DNA of 64,000 bases. Origin: Sulfurimonas sp. (GTDB lineage Bacteria > Campylobacterota > Campylobacteria > Campylobacterales > Sulfurimonadaceae). The position numbers and the translations under genes are program-made. Positions 10,173 to 20,851 of this stretch are shown here, piece after piece (the stretch's first letter is position 1; each line of letters opens with the position of its first letter). The notes under the pieces were generated by a model. It was not told the origin of the DNA, made no database searches, and saw only the letters and a list, made by a program, of their open reading frames with translations. Location: the NCBI GenBank assembly GCA_028687935.1, contig JAQTZE010000001.1, forward strand, positions 279,633 through 343,632. Direction: 5' to 3'.

Positions 10173-11897
10173 TTATAAGTGTAATTTTGAGTGGAAGTAC
10201 TCATCAATATTGAAATAAACTTCACCGTTTCTATTTTTAAATGTAAGCAGGGACTTATTGAGTCCTTTGATATTTTTTATACCCATAACTGCCAACACAA
10301 CTTTCATATTTTTTACAAGATTGAGATGGTAGTTGCCTATCTCTTTTCCTTCCTTGATAACCAAATATGAAGCTCTGCGTTTCTCATCTTGAGTAGCCAT
10401 ACCGACAGGGCAGATATGCGAACCAAAGCCAGAGCACATACGCGCTCGAATGCATCCACCACTCATCATAAAACCGCGGGCAATCCCAATGGCATCTGCA
10501 CCCATACTCATCGTGATTATAACATCATCTGGTGTCAGTATCTTGCCACTTGCGATAATTTTTACATCTTGACGTAAATCATACTTGCGAAGCATACTAT
10601 CAAGAACATAAAGTGCATTGTTTGTTGTCATGCCTACAGACTCCATAAGCTCAAGAGGTGCTGTAGCACTACCACCTTCGCCGCTGTCTATAGTGATAAA
10701 ATCAGGAAGATTTTTGCCCTCTTTTTTACGGTTTGCCATCTCAGTCACCATCTGCTCGACCGCATGCGCATCAGAGATAACGATCTTAAAACCAACAGGT
10801 TTTTGAGAGAGTTTTTGCAGAGTCTCAACAAAATCAAGTAAATGTCCCGTTGTATCTGCATAAGGAAAACGGTTAGGAGAGAAGATGTCTTTGCCCTCGG
10901 GAACACCTCTGTAGTAAGCGATATCTGCAGTTACTTTGCTTCCTGCAAGTTTACCGCCTGTTTGTTTTGCTCCTTGAGCAATTTTAATCTCTGTCATGCG
11001 ACAAAAAGTCATTACTTTTTGGTACTTTAGTGGATCAAAAGCTCCGTTTATGTCGCGTACACCGTAAAGACCTGAGCTCATCTGAAAAATCATATTTGGT
11101 ATATCGCTTGGTACTTCTTTGGGGAAAACCGCCAAAGGTGCATCCCATTTTACTCGAAAGAGTACATGCGATGCTGTGTCATAAATATAAGTATTTTGCG
11201 TTTTTTTATTGAGCAAGAAAGTTCTATACCATTTTAGAGCAATTTTACGGTTGAGCACATCTCCTATTTTGAAGATAAACTCTGCCATTTTTGTTGTTTG
11301 AACAATTTCTAAATAGTCACAATTTTTCAAGTCTGGCTTGTGTGTATAGAGATGGTTTGAAGTGAGAGAACCTTCTCCTGTATTAATTGTTAGGTTTGTG
11401 CTTGCTCCTGCGATAGAAAAAGCACGAATTGCTTCAGGGCTAAGAGACCCATCACTCATTGCAGAGCGTATGATAGGTGTATGCGATGTAAATGGATACT
11501 CTCTTTTTTCTCCAAAAACAACACTTACATCTTCATCTACTTCATCCTCATTTAGCACGTTTGAAACATGCTTGATGATAAATCTTGAACTTGAAAAAGG
11601 CTGTGATACTGAAAATGACTGATAATTAGGTACATCTTTTGCAGCTTTATAGACCCAATCTACCTTGTCTTTAGACTCATAAAAAGTCTCTTGCGCAAAA
11701 TATTGACGTAGCGGTTCTCTTAATGCTTCAAAAAGGTAACGAAAACGTCCTATCACAGGATAATTTATCAAAAGTGCATGTTTTCTTTGGATATATTTGT
11801 CATACACATAGAGCAGGGTGATAAGAATAAAAAGAGCTAAAAGAATAAATTCTATAAACTCCAACATATGTGCAACAAGCATATTTAACAGTTCCAA
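10173..11897 (-). CDS. FMN-binding glutamate synthase-family protein with N-terminal TM segments
   Basis: GltB domain-2-like motifs (IKIAQGAKQTGGKLAG, ITIDSGEGGSATAPLELMESVGM, GADAIGIARGFMMSGGCIRARMC). Confidence 0.88.
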   Translation of the reverse strand: MELLNMLVAHMLEFIEFILLALFILITLLYVYDKYIQRKHALLINYPVIGRFRYLFEALREPLRQYFAQETFYESKDKVDWVYKAAKDVPNYQSFSVSQPFSSSRFIIKHVSNVLNEDEVDEDVSVVFGEKREYPFTSHTPIIRSAMSDGSLSPEAIRAFSIAGASTNLTINTGEGSLTSNHLYTHKPDLKNCDYLEIVQTTKMAEFIFKIGDVLNRKIALKWYRTFLLNKKTQNTYIYDTASHVLFRVKWDAPLAVFPKEVPSDIPNMIFQMSSGLYGVRDINGAFDPLKYQKVMTFCRMTEIKIAQGAKQTGGKLAGSKVTADIAYYRGVPEGKDIFSPNRFPYADTTGHLLDFVETLQKLSQKPVGFKIVISDAHAVEQMVTEMANRKKEGKNLPDFITIDSGEGGSATAPLELMESVGMTTNNALYVLDSMLRKYDLRQDVKIIASGKILTPDDVIITMSMGADAIGIARGFMMSGGCIRARMCSGFGSHICPVGMATQDEKRRASYLVIKEGKEIGNYHLNLVKNMKVVLAVMGIKNIKGLNKSLLTFKNRNGEVYFNIDEYFHSKLHL

Positions 11898-13109
11898 TTA
11901 AAAGTCCTCAACCTTAATCGTTGTCTCTGCCTTATTTTCTAGATCTTTTACCCAAATTGTGCCGTCATTTCTCTCATTCTCACCGACAACACAACAAAAT
12001 CTTGCGTTTACTTTATCGGCACCCTTAAGGTGGTTTTTGAGGTTTTTAGATTTGTACTCGACATTGACTTTTGCATCTTTTCTTTTTTGATGAGCCAGAG
12101 TTACAATCATATCTATAGCTTCATCATCCATAGCACCAAGATAATATCCTTCGCGTTTACTCTCAGGCATCACGATAAGCTCCAAAAGTCTCTCAATACC
12201 CATAGCAAAACCAACCGCAGGTGTCGCTTTTCCATCTAAAAACTCTACAAGTCTGTCATAGCGTCCGCCACCTGTAATAGCACTTTGGCTTCCTATATTG
12301 TCACTGACAAACTCAAACGCAGTCTTTGAATAGTAATCAAGCCCACGAACAAGGTTTGTATCGATCTCATATTTGATGTTATTCTGGTCTAAAATAGTCT
12401 TGAGTTTGTCAAAATCACTCTGGCAACCCGCACAAAGATTATCAAGAAGTTTGGGTGCATTGAGATATAAACTTTGGCATTTTTCATTTTTACAGTCTAA
12501 AACGCGGATAGGATTTGTCAGCTTTCTTCTTTGGCAATCTTCACATATCTCATCTTCACAACTCTCTATAAACTTCACAAGACTCTCACGGTACGCAGGC
12601 ATACAGTTTTGATCACCAAGAGAGTTGAGCTGCAGTCTGTAGCCGATTCCAAGCGCGCTTAAAATATCACTTGCCATCATAATCATATTTGCATCTTCAT
12701 AAACGCTATCGACTCCAAAACTCTCCACTCCAAACTGATGGAACTGTCTTAGACGGCCTTTTTGAGGTCTTTCATAACGAAACATTGCTCCATGGTAGTA
12801 AAATCTATGAACACCACCAGCTTTATCAAGTTTTTTCTGTACAAAAGCACGGACAACGCCTGCAGTTCCTTCTGGACGAAGGCATACATCGTTTTCACCT
12901 TTGTCGATAAACTGATACATCTCTTTTCCGACAATATCACTTGATTCACCAACGCTGCGTTTAAAGAGCGCTGTCTCTTCTAAAAGTGGCGTTTGTACAA
13001 AGTGAAAACCATATTTTTTTGCTATCTCTGTTGCAGTCGTTATAAAGTAGGTGAACCTCTCATAATCCTCTGCTAAAATATCGTTCATTCCCCGTAGTGA
13101 GCTAATCAT
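11898..13109 (-). CDS. hisS: Histidyl-tRNA synthetase
   Basis: Class II aaRS motifs: RPEGTAGVVRAF, RYERPQKGRLRQFHQFGVE, VRGLDYYSKTAFE, AVGFAMGIERL. Confidence 0.95.
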   Translation of the reverse strand: MISSLRGMNDILAEDYERFTYFITTATEIAKKYGFHFVQTPLLEETALFKRSVGESSDIVGKEMYQFIDKGENDVCLRPEGTAGVVRAFVQKKLDKAGGVHRFYYHGAMFRYERPQKGRLRQFHQFGVESFGVDSVYEDANMIMMASDILSALGIGYRLQLNSLGDQNCMPAYRESLVKFIESCEDEICEDCQRRKLTNPIRVLDCKNEKCQSLYLNAPKLLDNLCAGCQSDFDKLKTILDQNNIKYEIDTNLVRGLDYYSKTAFEFVSDNIGSQSAITGGGRYDRLVEFLDGKATPAVGFAMGIERLLELIVMPESKREGYYLGAMDDEAIDMIVTLAHQKRKDAKVNVEYKSKNLKNHLKGADKVNARFCCVVGENERNDGTIWVKDLENKAETTIKVEDF

Positions 13110-13686
13110 TTCTGTCCTTCATATTGTTTAGTATTTGCTGTGTTATAGCTTCTCTAGTTTGTGTGGCATCAATCTCTACAAGTTCAATATCTAGTAGATG
13201 TGCAGCTTTGATAAGCGCTTCTTGTATCTTCAAAAGATACTCACTTCCACGAAGTTCTATCCCATCTAGCTCTTTTTGAGAGAGTCTAAACGCAAGCTCT
13301 TTTTGTGTAAGTTTAAGTAAAAAAACCTTCTGCGGATAGATACCGTTTGTAGCAAATTTATTGAGATGAACTATCTCTGTTTCACTGATATCACCTTGTA
13401 TCAAAGCATATGCTACACCACTCACAACACTTCTATCTGAGATGATCAGTTTGTCTAAATTTGGTTCAATAACTTCTTTTATATGCTCTGCACGATCAGC
13501 TAAAAAGAGGAGAAATTCTGCTTTTTTACTCTGCGTTTTAGCGCTGAGCACCATCTCTCTTATCTCTTTTCCAATAGCTGTGGCACCTGGTTCTTTTGTG
13601 ATAATAGCATCTGGAAAATGAGAAGAGAGTGCGGCAATTTGTGTACTTTTACCGGCAGTATCTATGCCCTCTATTGTAAAGTACAT
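13102..13686 (-). CDS. tmk: Thymidylate kinase
   Basis: FTIEGIDTAGKSTQ P-loop variant, DRSVVSGVAY; overlaps hisS start. Confidence 0.92.
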   Translation of the reverse strand: MYFTIEGIDTAGKSTQIAALSSHFPDAIITKEPGATAIGKEIREMVLSAKTQSKKAEFLLFLADRAEHIKEVIEPNLDKLIISDRSVVSGVAYALIQGDISETEIVHLNKFATNGIYPQKVFLLKLTQKELAFRLSQKELDGIELRGSEYLLKIQEALIKAAHLLDIELVEIDATQTREAITQQILNNMKDRND

Positions 13687-14165
13687 GAAGTCATACTCCC
13701 TATGATTTTTTGTACCTCTTGTGGCAGAAGGTGTTCTGTTTTTCCATTAAATTTGAGAAGATTTCGCACGATTGAAGAGCTGATAAACGCATGTTTGAGT
13801 TTTGGCATGAGATAGACTGTCTCTATCGTGTCATCGAGGGAGTTATTGAGATATCCAAGTTGCAGTTCATATTCAAAATCACTGACAGCACGAAGTCCGC
13901 GGATAAGTATACTTGCTCCATGCGTTTTTGCAAGTTCAACAGTAAGATTGTCAAAACCTACGACGCGAACATTTTTGAGCCCCTTAACAGACTCTTCTAC
14001 CATCTCTATGCGCTCATGCAGGGTAAACATAGGCTGTTTATCTTGAGAGATTGCAACAGCGATGATTACCTCATCAAAAAGCCCTAAGGCACGCTCTATG
14101 ATATCAAAGTGACCATTTGTGATAGGATCAAAAGTTCCTGGATAGAGTGCGATTTTATGTGTCAT
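13671..14165 (-). CDS. coaD: Phosphopantetheine adenylyltransferase
   Basis: MTHKIALYPGTFDPITNGHFDIIERAL and LMPKLKHAFISSSIVRNL; start chosen at the conserved Met rather than the longer ORF start 14261. Confidence 0.93.
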   Translation of the reverse strand: MTHKIALYPGTFDPITNGHFDIIERALGLFDEVIIAVAISQDKQPMFTLHERIEMVEESVKGLKNVRVVGFDNLTVELAKTHGASILIRGLRAVSDFEYELQLGYLNNSLDDTIETVYLMPKLKHAFISSSIVRNLLKFNGKTEHLLPQEVQKIIGSMTSCTLQ

Positions 14166-14178
14166 CATTTCTTGCCTT

Positions 14179-14700
14179 TTATTCCCATCTTTTGTAGAGC
14201 GTATTTTCGATACCAAGAAGATCGAACCATTTACCGATGATAAAGTTTTCCATCTCTTCAAGTGTCTGCTGCTCAGAGTAATAGGCCATTACTGGTGGAG
14301 CTATTATTATGCCTAGGCTTGCGAGTTTATGCATATTTTCTAAGGCTATAGCAGAAAAAGGCATTTCACGTGGAGCGAGAATGAGTTTTTTGTGCTCTTT
14401 TATCATGACACTTGCACAACGCGTAATTAGGTTGTCTGAGATTCCGCAGGCAATTTTTGCAAGGGTGTTCATACTGCATGGGGCTATAATCATAGCATCG
14501 ACCCCAAATGAACCTGAAGCTATACTCGCTGCAATATTCTCATTTTTATGCGTTGTGACATTTTTCATCTCTTTATGCATAACGACTTGAGAATTTTTGG
14601 ACATAATGAAGTGTTTTTCAATACTTTGGGGAAGAAGTTCAAGCGTCTTCAAACCGAGGTTTACCCCGCTTGCTCCGCTTGTTGCTACAACTATTTTCAA
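14179..14700 (-). CDS. ubiX: UbiX-family flavin prenyltransferase
   Basis: MKIVVATSGASGVNLGLKTLE, APCSMNTLAKIACGISDNLITR, LILAPREMPFSAIALENM. Confidence 0.93.
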   Translation of the reverse strand: MKIVVATSGASGVNLGLKTLELLPQSIEKHFIMSKNSQVVMHKEMKNVTTHKNENIAASIASGSFGVDAMIIAPCSMNTLAKIACGISDNLITRCASVMIKEHKKLILAPREMPFSAIALENMHKLASLGIIIAPPVMAYYSEQQTLEEMENFIIGKWFDLLGIENTLYKRWE

Positions 14701-15566
14701 ATCGCTTCTCCTCTATTTTTACCCGTTACTTTTATCTTTATCTTTGTACCATTTTGCTTCTGGACTTCAATGATCTGCTCATAGACACCATCTTCGAGTG
14801 CCTCGGCAGAAAAAGAGATGCTCATATTGTCACTTTTTAATAAAACATTTATACTTTCACCGCGTCGAATCAGGGCAAGCTCGACAATATCTCTTGAAGT
14901 TAAAAGAGTGCCTTTTTTTATATTATGCTTGCTCTGCAAAGTGCCATTTGCTATATTTTGCAGTGGCTGTGCGCGAAATTTGTCGAGAATTATACTCTTT
15001 TTTAGTGTGTTTATAGAAGAGAGTTCGGTATTTCTTTTGATGCCATCACGCGCCAAATAGACATCAATTTGTGCTTTTATAATGAAATCAAAGAATATTT
15101 TCTTTCTCTCATTCGTTTTTATGTAGCAAGCACCCTGATTTTTGAGATGACTTTTTGATTGCATCTCTACAGTAAACTCTTTTGGGAGAGATTCAAGATA
15201 TCCTCTTGGGTGGAGTTCAAGACTTTGAATATCTATCTGTTTATAGCGTTTTTTAAATATTTTTTTTATCTCTTCTTCTATTGGACTCATATCTATCGTA
15301 GATTGTTTTGTAAACTGTATATACTCACTGTTTGACTTGAGATCTTTATAGCCATGCGCTACAAGTAGATCTATGAGCTCTTGTGATGGAATTCTTTTTG
15401 AATATCTCCCCTCCGTTATTTCATAAAGAAGGAGATTATTGGAAGTATCTGGAAATATAGAAGAGAGGCTGATCTCATTTGAAGGAATATAGTACTCACT
15501 TTTGAGGACAATACTTGCAAAGAGTGGTAGTGAAAAGAGTAAAAATAGGAGAATTTTTATAAACAT
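14697..15566 (-). CDS. flgA: Flagellar P-ring assembly chaperone FlgA
   Basis: C-terminal SAF-like region (KKGTLLTSRDIVELALIRRGESINVLLKSDNMSISFSAEALEDG), N-terminal signal peptide. Confidence 0.85.
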   Translation of the reverse strand: MFIKILLFLLFSLPLFASIVLKSEYYIPSNEISLSSIFPDTSNNLLLYEITEGRYSKRIPSQELIDLLVAHGYKDLKSNSEYIQFTKQSTIDMSPIEEEIKKIFKKRYKQIDIQSLELHPRGYLESLPKEFTVEMQSKSHLKNQGACYIKTNERKKIFFDFIIKAQIDVYLARDGIKRNTELSSINTLKKSIILDKFRAQPLQNIANGTLQSKHNIKKGTLLTSRDIVELALIRRGESINVLLKSDNMSISFSAEALEDGVYEQIIEVQKQNGTKIKIKVTGKNRGEAI

Positions 15567-15675
15567 TACATTCGCTTTAAATTATTTTTGAGTTTATTCT
15601 AGCATTATTTTCGTGTGAAATATTAATGAGAAAGTAAATATTATAGGGGAATTTATTGTATGATTTTTATCTTTG

Positions 15676-15760
15676 TGGTACCAGAGAGGGGATTCGAACC
15701 CCTAAGCCTCGCAGCATCCGATTTTGAATCGGACGTGTATACCATTCCACCACTCTGGCA
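15676..15760 (-). tRNA. tRNA-Leu (anticodon CAA), CCA encoded
   Basis: Reverse complement tgccagagtggtggaatggtatacacgtccgattcaaaatcggatgctgcgaggcttaggggttcgaatcccctctctggtacca: acceptor pairing, 7-nt loop ttCAAaa, long variable arm, TTCGAAT T-loop. Confidence 0.95.
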
Positions 15761-15880
15761 AAGAAGCGAAATGATAGTGAGTTAATACTTAAAAGTAAAT
15801 AACATTTTGACGATTTATGAAGTATGGAACTTTTATTGCTAGAAAAATAAAAGAAATTAAACAATTTTTGGAGGCTTATC

Positions 15881-17998
15881 ATGCGAGTAACATCAAGTAC
15901 TTATTATGACAATCTTTTTGCACAGAGTAATTCAAAGCTAAGTAATAACCTTTTTGACGTTAATAAACAGATTGCTTCAGGACTAAAAATCCAGTATGCG
16001 GGTGATGATATCGCTACTTTTGTCGGCACTATGCAGCTAGACAATGAGATGACGACACTCTCACAAATCAAACAAAGTGCAGAGAGTGGCTATAAAATAT
16101 CCAATCAGACAGATACGATTTTAAATGACTTTGAAACCTCTATGGATAGAATGCGTACGCTTATGATAAACGCAGCCAATGCCTCGCATAGTACTACTTC
16201 TCGTGATGCTTTAGCTGCAGAAATGAGAGGTCTTGAGAGTCATTTAAAAAATCTTGCAAACACTTCTATCAATGGACAATTTCTATTTTCAGGTACAGCA
16301 GTAGCTACAAAACCTATAAGTGATGATGGAACTTATAATGGTAATAGTGGCTCTTTAAATGCGTTTTTAGGTTCACAATCGCAACAACAATACAATCTTA
16401 GTGGAGCGGAACTCTTTTTAGGAGAAGACATACTTACTTCAAGAATGGTGACGACAAATGTTTCCAATGTAAATTTAAGTGCAAAGTATCCTGACTTTAC
16501 AGATTCTTCTGTGACAGGAACTCCTTTTGTTATTACAGCCGATGACACTATTCGTGATCTCATGGGAGATACAGACAATGTTGTAGATACAGCAAATGCA
16601 AAACACTACTTTTATGTCCGTGGTGTAACAAGTGATGGCACTGCGTTTAATAAACAAATTCCTCCACTCAAAGATGATACTAAAATAGATGAACTCTTGA
16701 CACAAATAGGGAGCTTGTACGGAAATACACCAAATCTAAAAGTTGTCAACGTAAATATCAATGCTTCTGGCGAGATAGTCATAGAAGACAAGATGAAAGG
16801 CTCGAGTAAACTAGATTTTCATATGGTTGGTGCAGTAGATTTTAGTGGTGGTGCTGCAGCGAATGTAACCAATATAGATGCTCTTGATGATGGGGAAACA
16901 AATTTTGATCAAATAATTTATAAAGATGAAACTACTGGTCTGCCTCTCAGTACTGCAACAAATCCAAATCTTTATGTTAAAGAGTTTGTAAAGTCTTCTT
17001 TTACTGCAGCAACAGGAGCAACTTCAAATATAGAAGGATTGCTTTATGATAGAGTTGCGTTTAGTAAAAGTGGTTCTACACTTTCCTCAAATGTGACGCA
17101 AGTACTTAAAGATGGTAACGCTTTTGCATCTCCTTCCACAAAACTCTCAGAAGTAGCAGATCTTTCTCAAGCAAATGCCGGAACGTTGAATGGAACACAG
17201 CTCTTACTTACTGGAACAACTACTAGTGGTGCTGCGTTTAACGTGCAAGTAGATTTAAATAGTGCAGGTTCAACTTTTTCTCTTGATGGTGGAACTACAA
17301 ATTATAATATTTACAACATGGCTACTCCAGCAAGAGCTGCTGTCGCCGCAGATGAAATGACTTACCAACAACTTCTTGATGTTGTAAATTTAGCTGTAGG
17401 TGGTATAACACCCTCTGGGGCCGCAGCGACAGACTACGATGCAGCTATTGAAGCATCAAAACTTCTCTCAAATACAACCCTCAGTTATGATGGAAAACTC
17501 AAAATTACAGATTTAACATCAAGCGATACACAAGCAAGTTTTGCTATGTATGACTCAAACAGCGGCAACTTTGGTGGAGCCTCATCTGCTATGACATTTC
17601 AAGCTAATAATGCGCTCACAATAACAGACCCAAAAACAGACTTCTTTAAAAGCATCGATGAGATGATTAAAGCAGTTGAAGAGCAAAAAATATATCCAGA
17701 TGCTACAAGTGGTGATCCAAGAAACGCAGGTATACAAAATGCGATTGCGATGATGGATAATCTTCAAACACATATACAAAGATCTCACTCCAAAGTCGGA
17801 GCGCAATCAAATGCACTAACAAAATCTGTAGAGCGTACAGAGATATTAGAAATTAGCACAATGTCGCTACGATCTTCTATTATAGATACGGATTTGGCTG
17901 AATCTTCACTCCAACTCTCGCAACTTTCACTCAACTATCAAGCGATGCTTTCGATGGTCAGTAAAGTTTCAAAACTAAGTCTGGTGAACTATCTCTAA
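15881..17998 (+). CDS. flgL: Flagellar hook-associated protein 3 (FlgL), large variant
   Basis: Flagellin-fold N terminus (MRVTSSTYYDNLFAQSNSKLSNNLFDVNKQIASGLKIQYAGDD) and C terminus (RSSIIDTDLAESSLQLSQLSLNYQAMLSMVSKVSKLSLVNYL), 705 aa. Confidence 0.88.
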   Translation: MRVTSSTYYDNLFAQSNSKLSNNLFDVNKQIASGLKIQYAGDDIATFVGTMQLDNEMTTLSQIKQSAESGYKISNQTDTILNDFETSMDRMRTLMINAANASHSTTSRDALAAEMRGLESHLKNLANTSINGQFLFSGTAVATKPISDDGTYNGNSGSLNAFLGSQSQQQYNLSGAELFLGEDILTSRMVTTNVSNVNLSAKYPDFTDSSVTGTPFVITADDTIRDLMGDTDNVVDTANAKHYFYVRGVTSDGTAFNKQIPPLKDDTKIDELLTQIGSLYGNTPNLKVVNVNINASGEIVIEDKMKGSSKLDFHMVGAVDFSGGAAANVTNIDALDDGETNFDQIIYKDETTGLPLSTATNPNLYVKEFVKSSFTAATGATSNIEGLLYDRVAFSKSGSTLSSNVTQVLKDGNAFASPSTKLSEVADLSQANAGTLNGTQLLLTGTTTSGAAFNVQVDLNSAGSTFSLDGGTTNYNIYNMATPARAAVAADEMTYQQLLDVVNLAVGGITPSGAAATDYDAAIEASKLLSNTTLSYDGKLKITDLTSSDTQASFAMYDSNSGNFGGASSAMTFQANNALTITDPKTDFFKSIDEMIKAVEEQKIYPDATSGDPRNAGIQNAIAMMDNLQTHIQRSHSKVGAQSNALTKSVERTEILEISTMSLRSSIIDTDLAESSLQLSQLSLNYQAMLSMVSKVSKLSLVNYL

Positions 17999-18050
17999 AT
18001 CTTCATTTTAAATATGTCAAAATGCCAAAAAAGTCCGTTGTGGAACATTT

Positions 18051-20336
18051 TTGGCTATACTTCCTCTTTATATATATCATCTATTTTTAAGGCTTATACG
18101 TTTGAAAGAGACTCTATTTATCATATTTTTTGGTGTTCTAATATATCTTGGTGCGGCTACTATTTTTGGCGAAAGTGCACTTATGGGCAGTTACGGTTCA
18201 GTTTTTGCGGAGTATAATCATAGATACTTCGGTTACATCTCTTATGTTTACATTTTTGCTTTCTTATTTCCACTCTATTTTGCCTATAAAGAGAGTAGTT
18301 TTGACTTTAGAAAAGCAGAAGTTTCACTCGCAGTTTTACTCTTACTATTCTCTACAATTCTTGCACAAGCTCTCCTTGTTACAGATGATTTTCGAGGAAA
18401 AATCGGTGCAGATTTTGTTGATTTTCTCTCTCCGTTTATAGGTGTTTTTGGTCTTTGGATCTTTTGGTTTATTATTACACTTGTTTCTGTTGTCATCATC
18501 TTAGATAGAAGCAGTTCTGAGCTGGCTAAAATTGGTGCAGAGTTTATGAAAAGATTCGTACCGAGCAAAGATCTCTTTAGTTTCGCCTCAGCTACTACTC
18601 AGACAACTTCCAAAGAAACGCCAGCAAAAAAGAGAGAAGTTGCTAAAAAAGAAGAAACACTCAAAGTTGAAACTCCAAAAGTAGAAAAAAAACTTCCTCA
18701 AGCCACACTTTTTGAAGAAGAGATAGATAAGCCTTCTTATCTGAGAAATGAAGAATTTCAGGCACAAGATGATACACCGGATATACTCGAAGCGCCCGAG
18801 GAGTACAAAGAAGAGAAAAAGCAGACTATTATTGAGCTTGCAGCAAAAGTTAAAGAGCAGAAAAACGCAATCATCATTGATGAGCTTGAGGAAAACGCGA
18901 AGCTTCTTGAGGGGATAGAAAAAGGGGAAGTTGAAAAGCCTAAAAACTTCACACTTCCTTCTGTTGATTTTTTGCAAGTACCTGATGCGACTTCACACAG
19001 TGTAGATGAAAATGAGGTAGATGATAAGATACGTTACCTTATCGAGAAGCTTGCGCACTTCAAAATAGAGGGTGATGTCGTCCGTACTTATGCGGGTCCT
19101 GTAGTCTCTACTTTTGAGTTTAAGCCTGCTGCAAATGTCAAAGTAAGTAAGATATTAAATCTTCAAGATGACCTTGCAATGGCGCTCTCAGCGGAAACTA
19201 TCCGTATACAAGCACCGATTCCGGGAAAAGATGTTGTAGGGATAGAGATACCAAATGACACTGTGGATACTATTTTCTTAAGAGATTTACTTGATTCAAA
19301 ACTTTTCAAGGAATCAAAATCACCACTCACACTTGCTCTGGGCAAAGATATCGTCGGCAAGCCATTTATTACTGACCTTAAAAAGCTGCCGCATTTACTT
19401 ATCGCAGGGACAACGGGAAGTGGCAAGAGTGTGGGGATAAACGCAATGATTCTTTCACTTTTATATAAAAACTCTCCCGATCAGTTGAGACTGCTCATGA
19501 TAGATCCTAAGATGCTTGAGTTTTCTATATATAATGATATTCCACATCTTCTTACTCCCGTAATCACCAAGCCTAAGCAAGCGATAGTTGCCCTTGCAAA
19601 TATGGTGATGGAGATGGAACGCAGATACGAACTTATGAGTCTCACACGAACGAAAAATATAGAAAACTACAATGAAAAAGTAAAACGTGAGGGCGGCGAT
19701 CATCTGCCATATATCGTTGTTATCATCGATGAGCTTGCTGACTTGATGATGACAAGTGGTAAAGAAGTGGAGCATTCTATTGGCCGTTTGGCTCAGATGG
19801 CAAGAGCTTCTGGTATACACCTTATCGTAGCAACACAGCGTCCTTCTGTGGACGTCGTCACAGGTCTTATCAAAGCAAATCTTCCTTCACGTATCTCTTA
19901 TAGAGTAGGGCAAAAAGTTGACTCGAAGATTATTCTTGATCAACAAGGTGCAGAATCACTTTTGGGTCGCGGTGATATGCTCTTCACGCCTCCCGGTGCT
20001 ACAGGTCTTGTGCGTTTACATGCTCCATGGAGTACAGAAGAGGAGATAGAAAAAATCGTTGACTTTATCAAAGATCAAAGAGGCCCTAACTATGACAAAA
20101 GTTTCCTCATAGAAGAGAGTGATGAAATGGGTTCTTCAAGAGAAGTATACGAAGAGCTTGATCCGCTTTATAATGAAGCAAGAAGCGTCATCCTATCTGA
20201 TCGTAAAACATCTATCTCCTATTTGCAGAGAAAACTCCAGATAGGCTATAACCGCTCAGCAAGAGTTATAGAACAGCTTGAGGCTGAAGGTGTTCTCTCT
20301 TCTCCAAACAGTAAAGGGATGCGCGAAATTCTCTAA
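18051..20336 (+). CDS. ftsK: DNA translocase FtsK
   Basis: N-terminal TM helices, Walker A (AGTTGSGKSVGINAMI), Walker B (VVIIDELADLMM), C-terminal gamma-like winged helix (SISYLQRKLQIGYNRSARVIEQLE). Confidence 0.95.
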   Translation: MAILPLYIYHLFLRLIRLKETLFIIFFGVLIYLGAATIFGESALMGSYGSVFAEYNHRYFGYISYVYIFAFLFPLYFAYKESSFDFRKAEVSLAVLLLLFSTILAQALLVTDDFRGKIGADFVDFLSPFIGVFGLWIFWFIITLVSVVIILDRSSSELAKIGAEFMKRFVPSKDLFSFASATTQTTSKETPAKKREVAKKEETLKVETPKVEKKLPQATLFEEEIDKPSYLRNEEFQAQDDTPDILEAPEEYKEEKKQTIIELAAKVKEQKNAIIIDELEENAKLLEGIEKGEVEKPKNFTLPSVDFLQVPDATSHSVDENEVDDKIRYLIEKLAHFKIEGDVVRTYAGPVVSTFEFKPAANVKVSKILNLQDDLAMALSAETIRIQAPIPGKDVVGIEIPNDTVDTIFLRDLLDSKLFKESKSPLTLALGKDIVGKPFITDLKKLPHLLIAGTTGSGKSVGINAMILSLLYKNSPDQLRLLMIDPKMLEFSIYNDIPHLLTPVITKPKQAIVALANMVMEMERRYELMSLTRTKNIENYNEKVKREGGDHLPYIVVIIDELADLMMTSGKEVEHSIGRLAQMARASGIHLIVATQRPSVDVVTGLIKANLPSRISYRVGQKVDSKIILDQQGAESLLGRGDMLFTPPGATGLVRLHAPWSTEEEIEKIVDFIKDQRGPNYDKSFLIEESDEMGSSREVYEELDPLYNEARSVILSDRKTSISYLQRKLQIGYNRSARVIEQLEAEGVLSSPNSKGMREIL

Positions 20337-20728
20337 TGAGTAAGCCTCTCTTTCTCTTCACACAACTTGCAAACTCCTACCGCGTTCATGTGCAAAATCT
20401 CGAATCTCTTACAGTTATGCAGATTCAAGAGATTGAGTCTTTTGTCAAACAAAGAAAAGGTATTTTTGATTTTGTAAACTATACTTTTACCATCCAAAAA
20501 AGAGTTGAATTTTATGAATTTGTATCGCTACTGCAACATCTTGGTATGGATGTCATCTGGAAAGAAAACAACATCATTCAAGAAGATAAACCAAGAATAA
20601 GTTTTGGTCAATACAAAGGAATGTGTTACTTTGAGTTGCCTGACACCTATCTACTTTGGCTCTCAAACAACTATAGAGGTGTAGAAAAAGAGATAATTAC
20701 CCAAGAGTTACAAAGAAGAAAACTCTAA
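20336..20728 (+). CDS. DUF3820-like small protein
   Basis: C terminus ISFGQYKGMCYFELPDTYLLWLSNNYRG matches the family pattern; start overlaps the ftsK stop. Confidence 0.6.
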   Translation: MSKPLFLFTQLANSYRVHVQNLESLTVMQIQEIESFVKQRKGIFDFVNYTFTIQKRVEFYEFVSLLQHLGMDVIWKENNIIQEDKPRISFGQYKGMCYFELPDTYLLWLSNNYRGVEKEIITQELQRRKL

Positions 20729-20851
20729 AGTGTTACGTATATCTACATATTTTTCATAAAATATAGATATTGTGTAGAGTTTAGTAACACACTAAAAATC
20801 ATTGCCTTTCTATTGGATATAATTTTCTAAATTTAATATACAGGAAGAATT

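Noticed and set aside
18588-18977. Antisense ORF (129 aa, Phe/Leu/Cys-rich) opposite ftsK
   Set aside because: Low-complexity translation antisense to a Lys/Glu-rich linker of ftsK; no start context or family.
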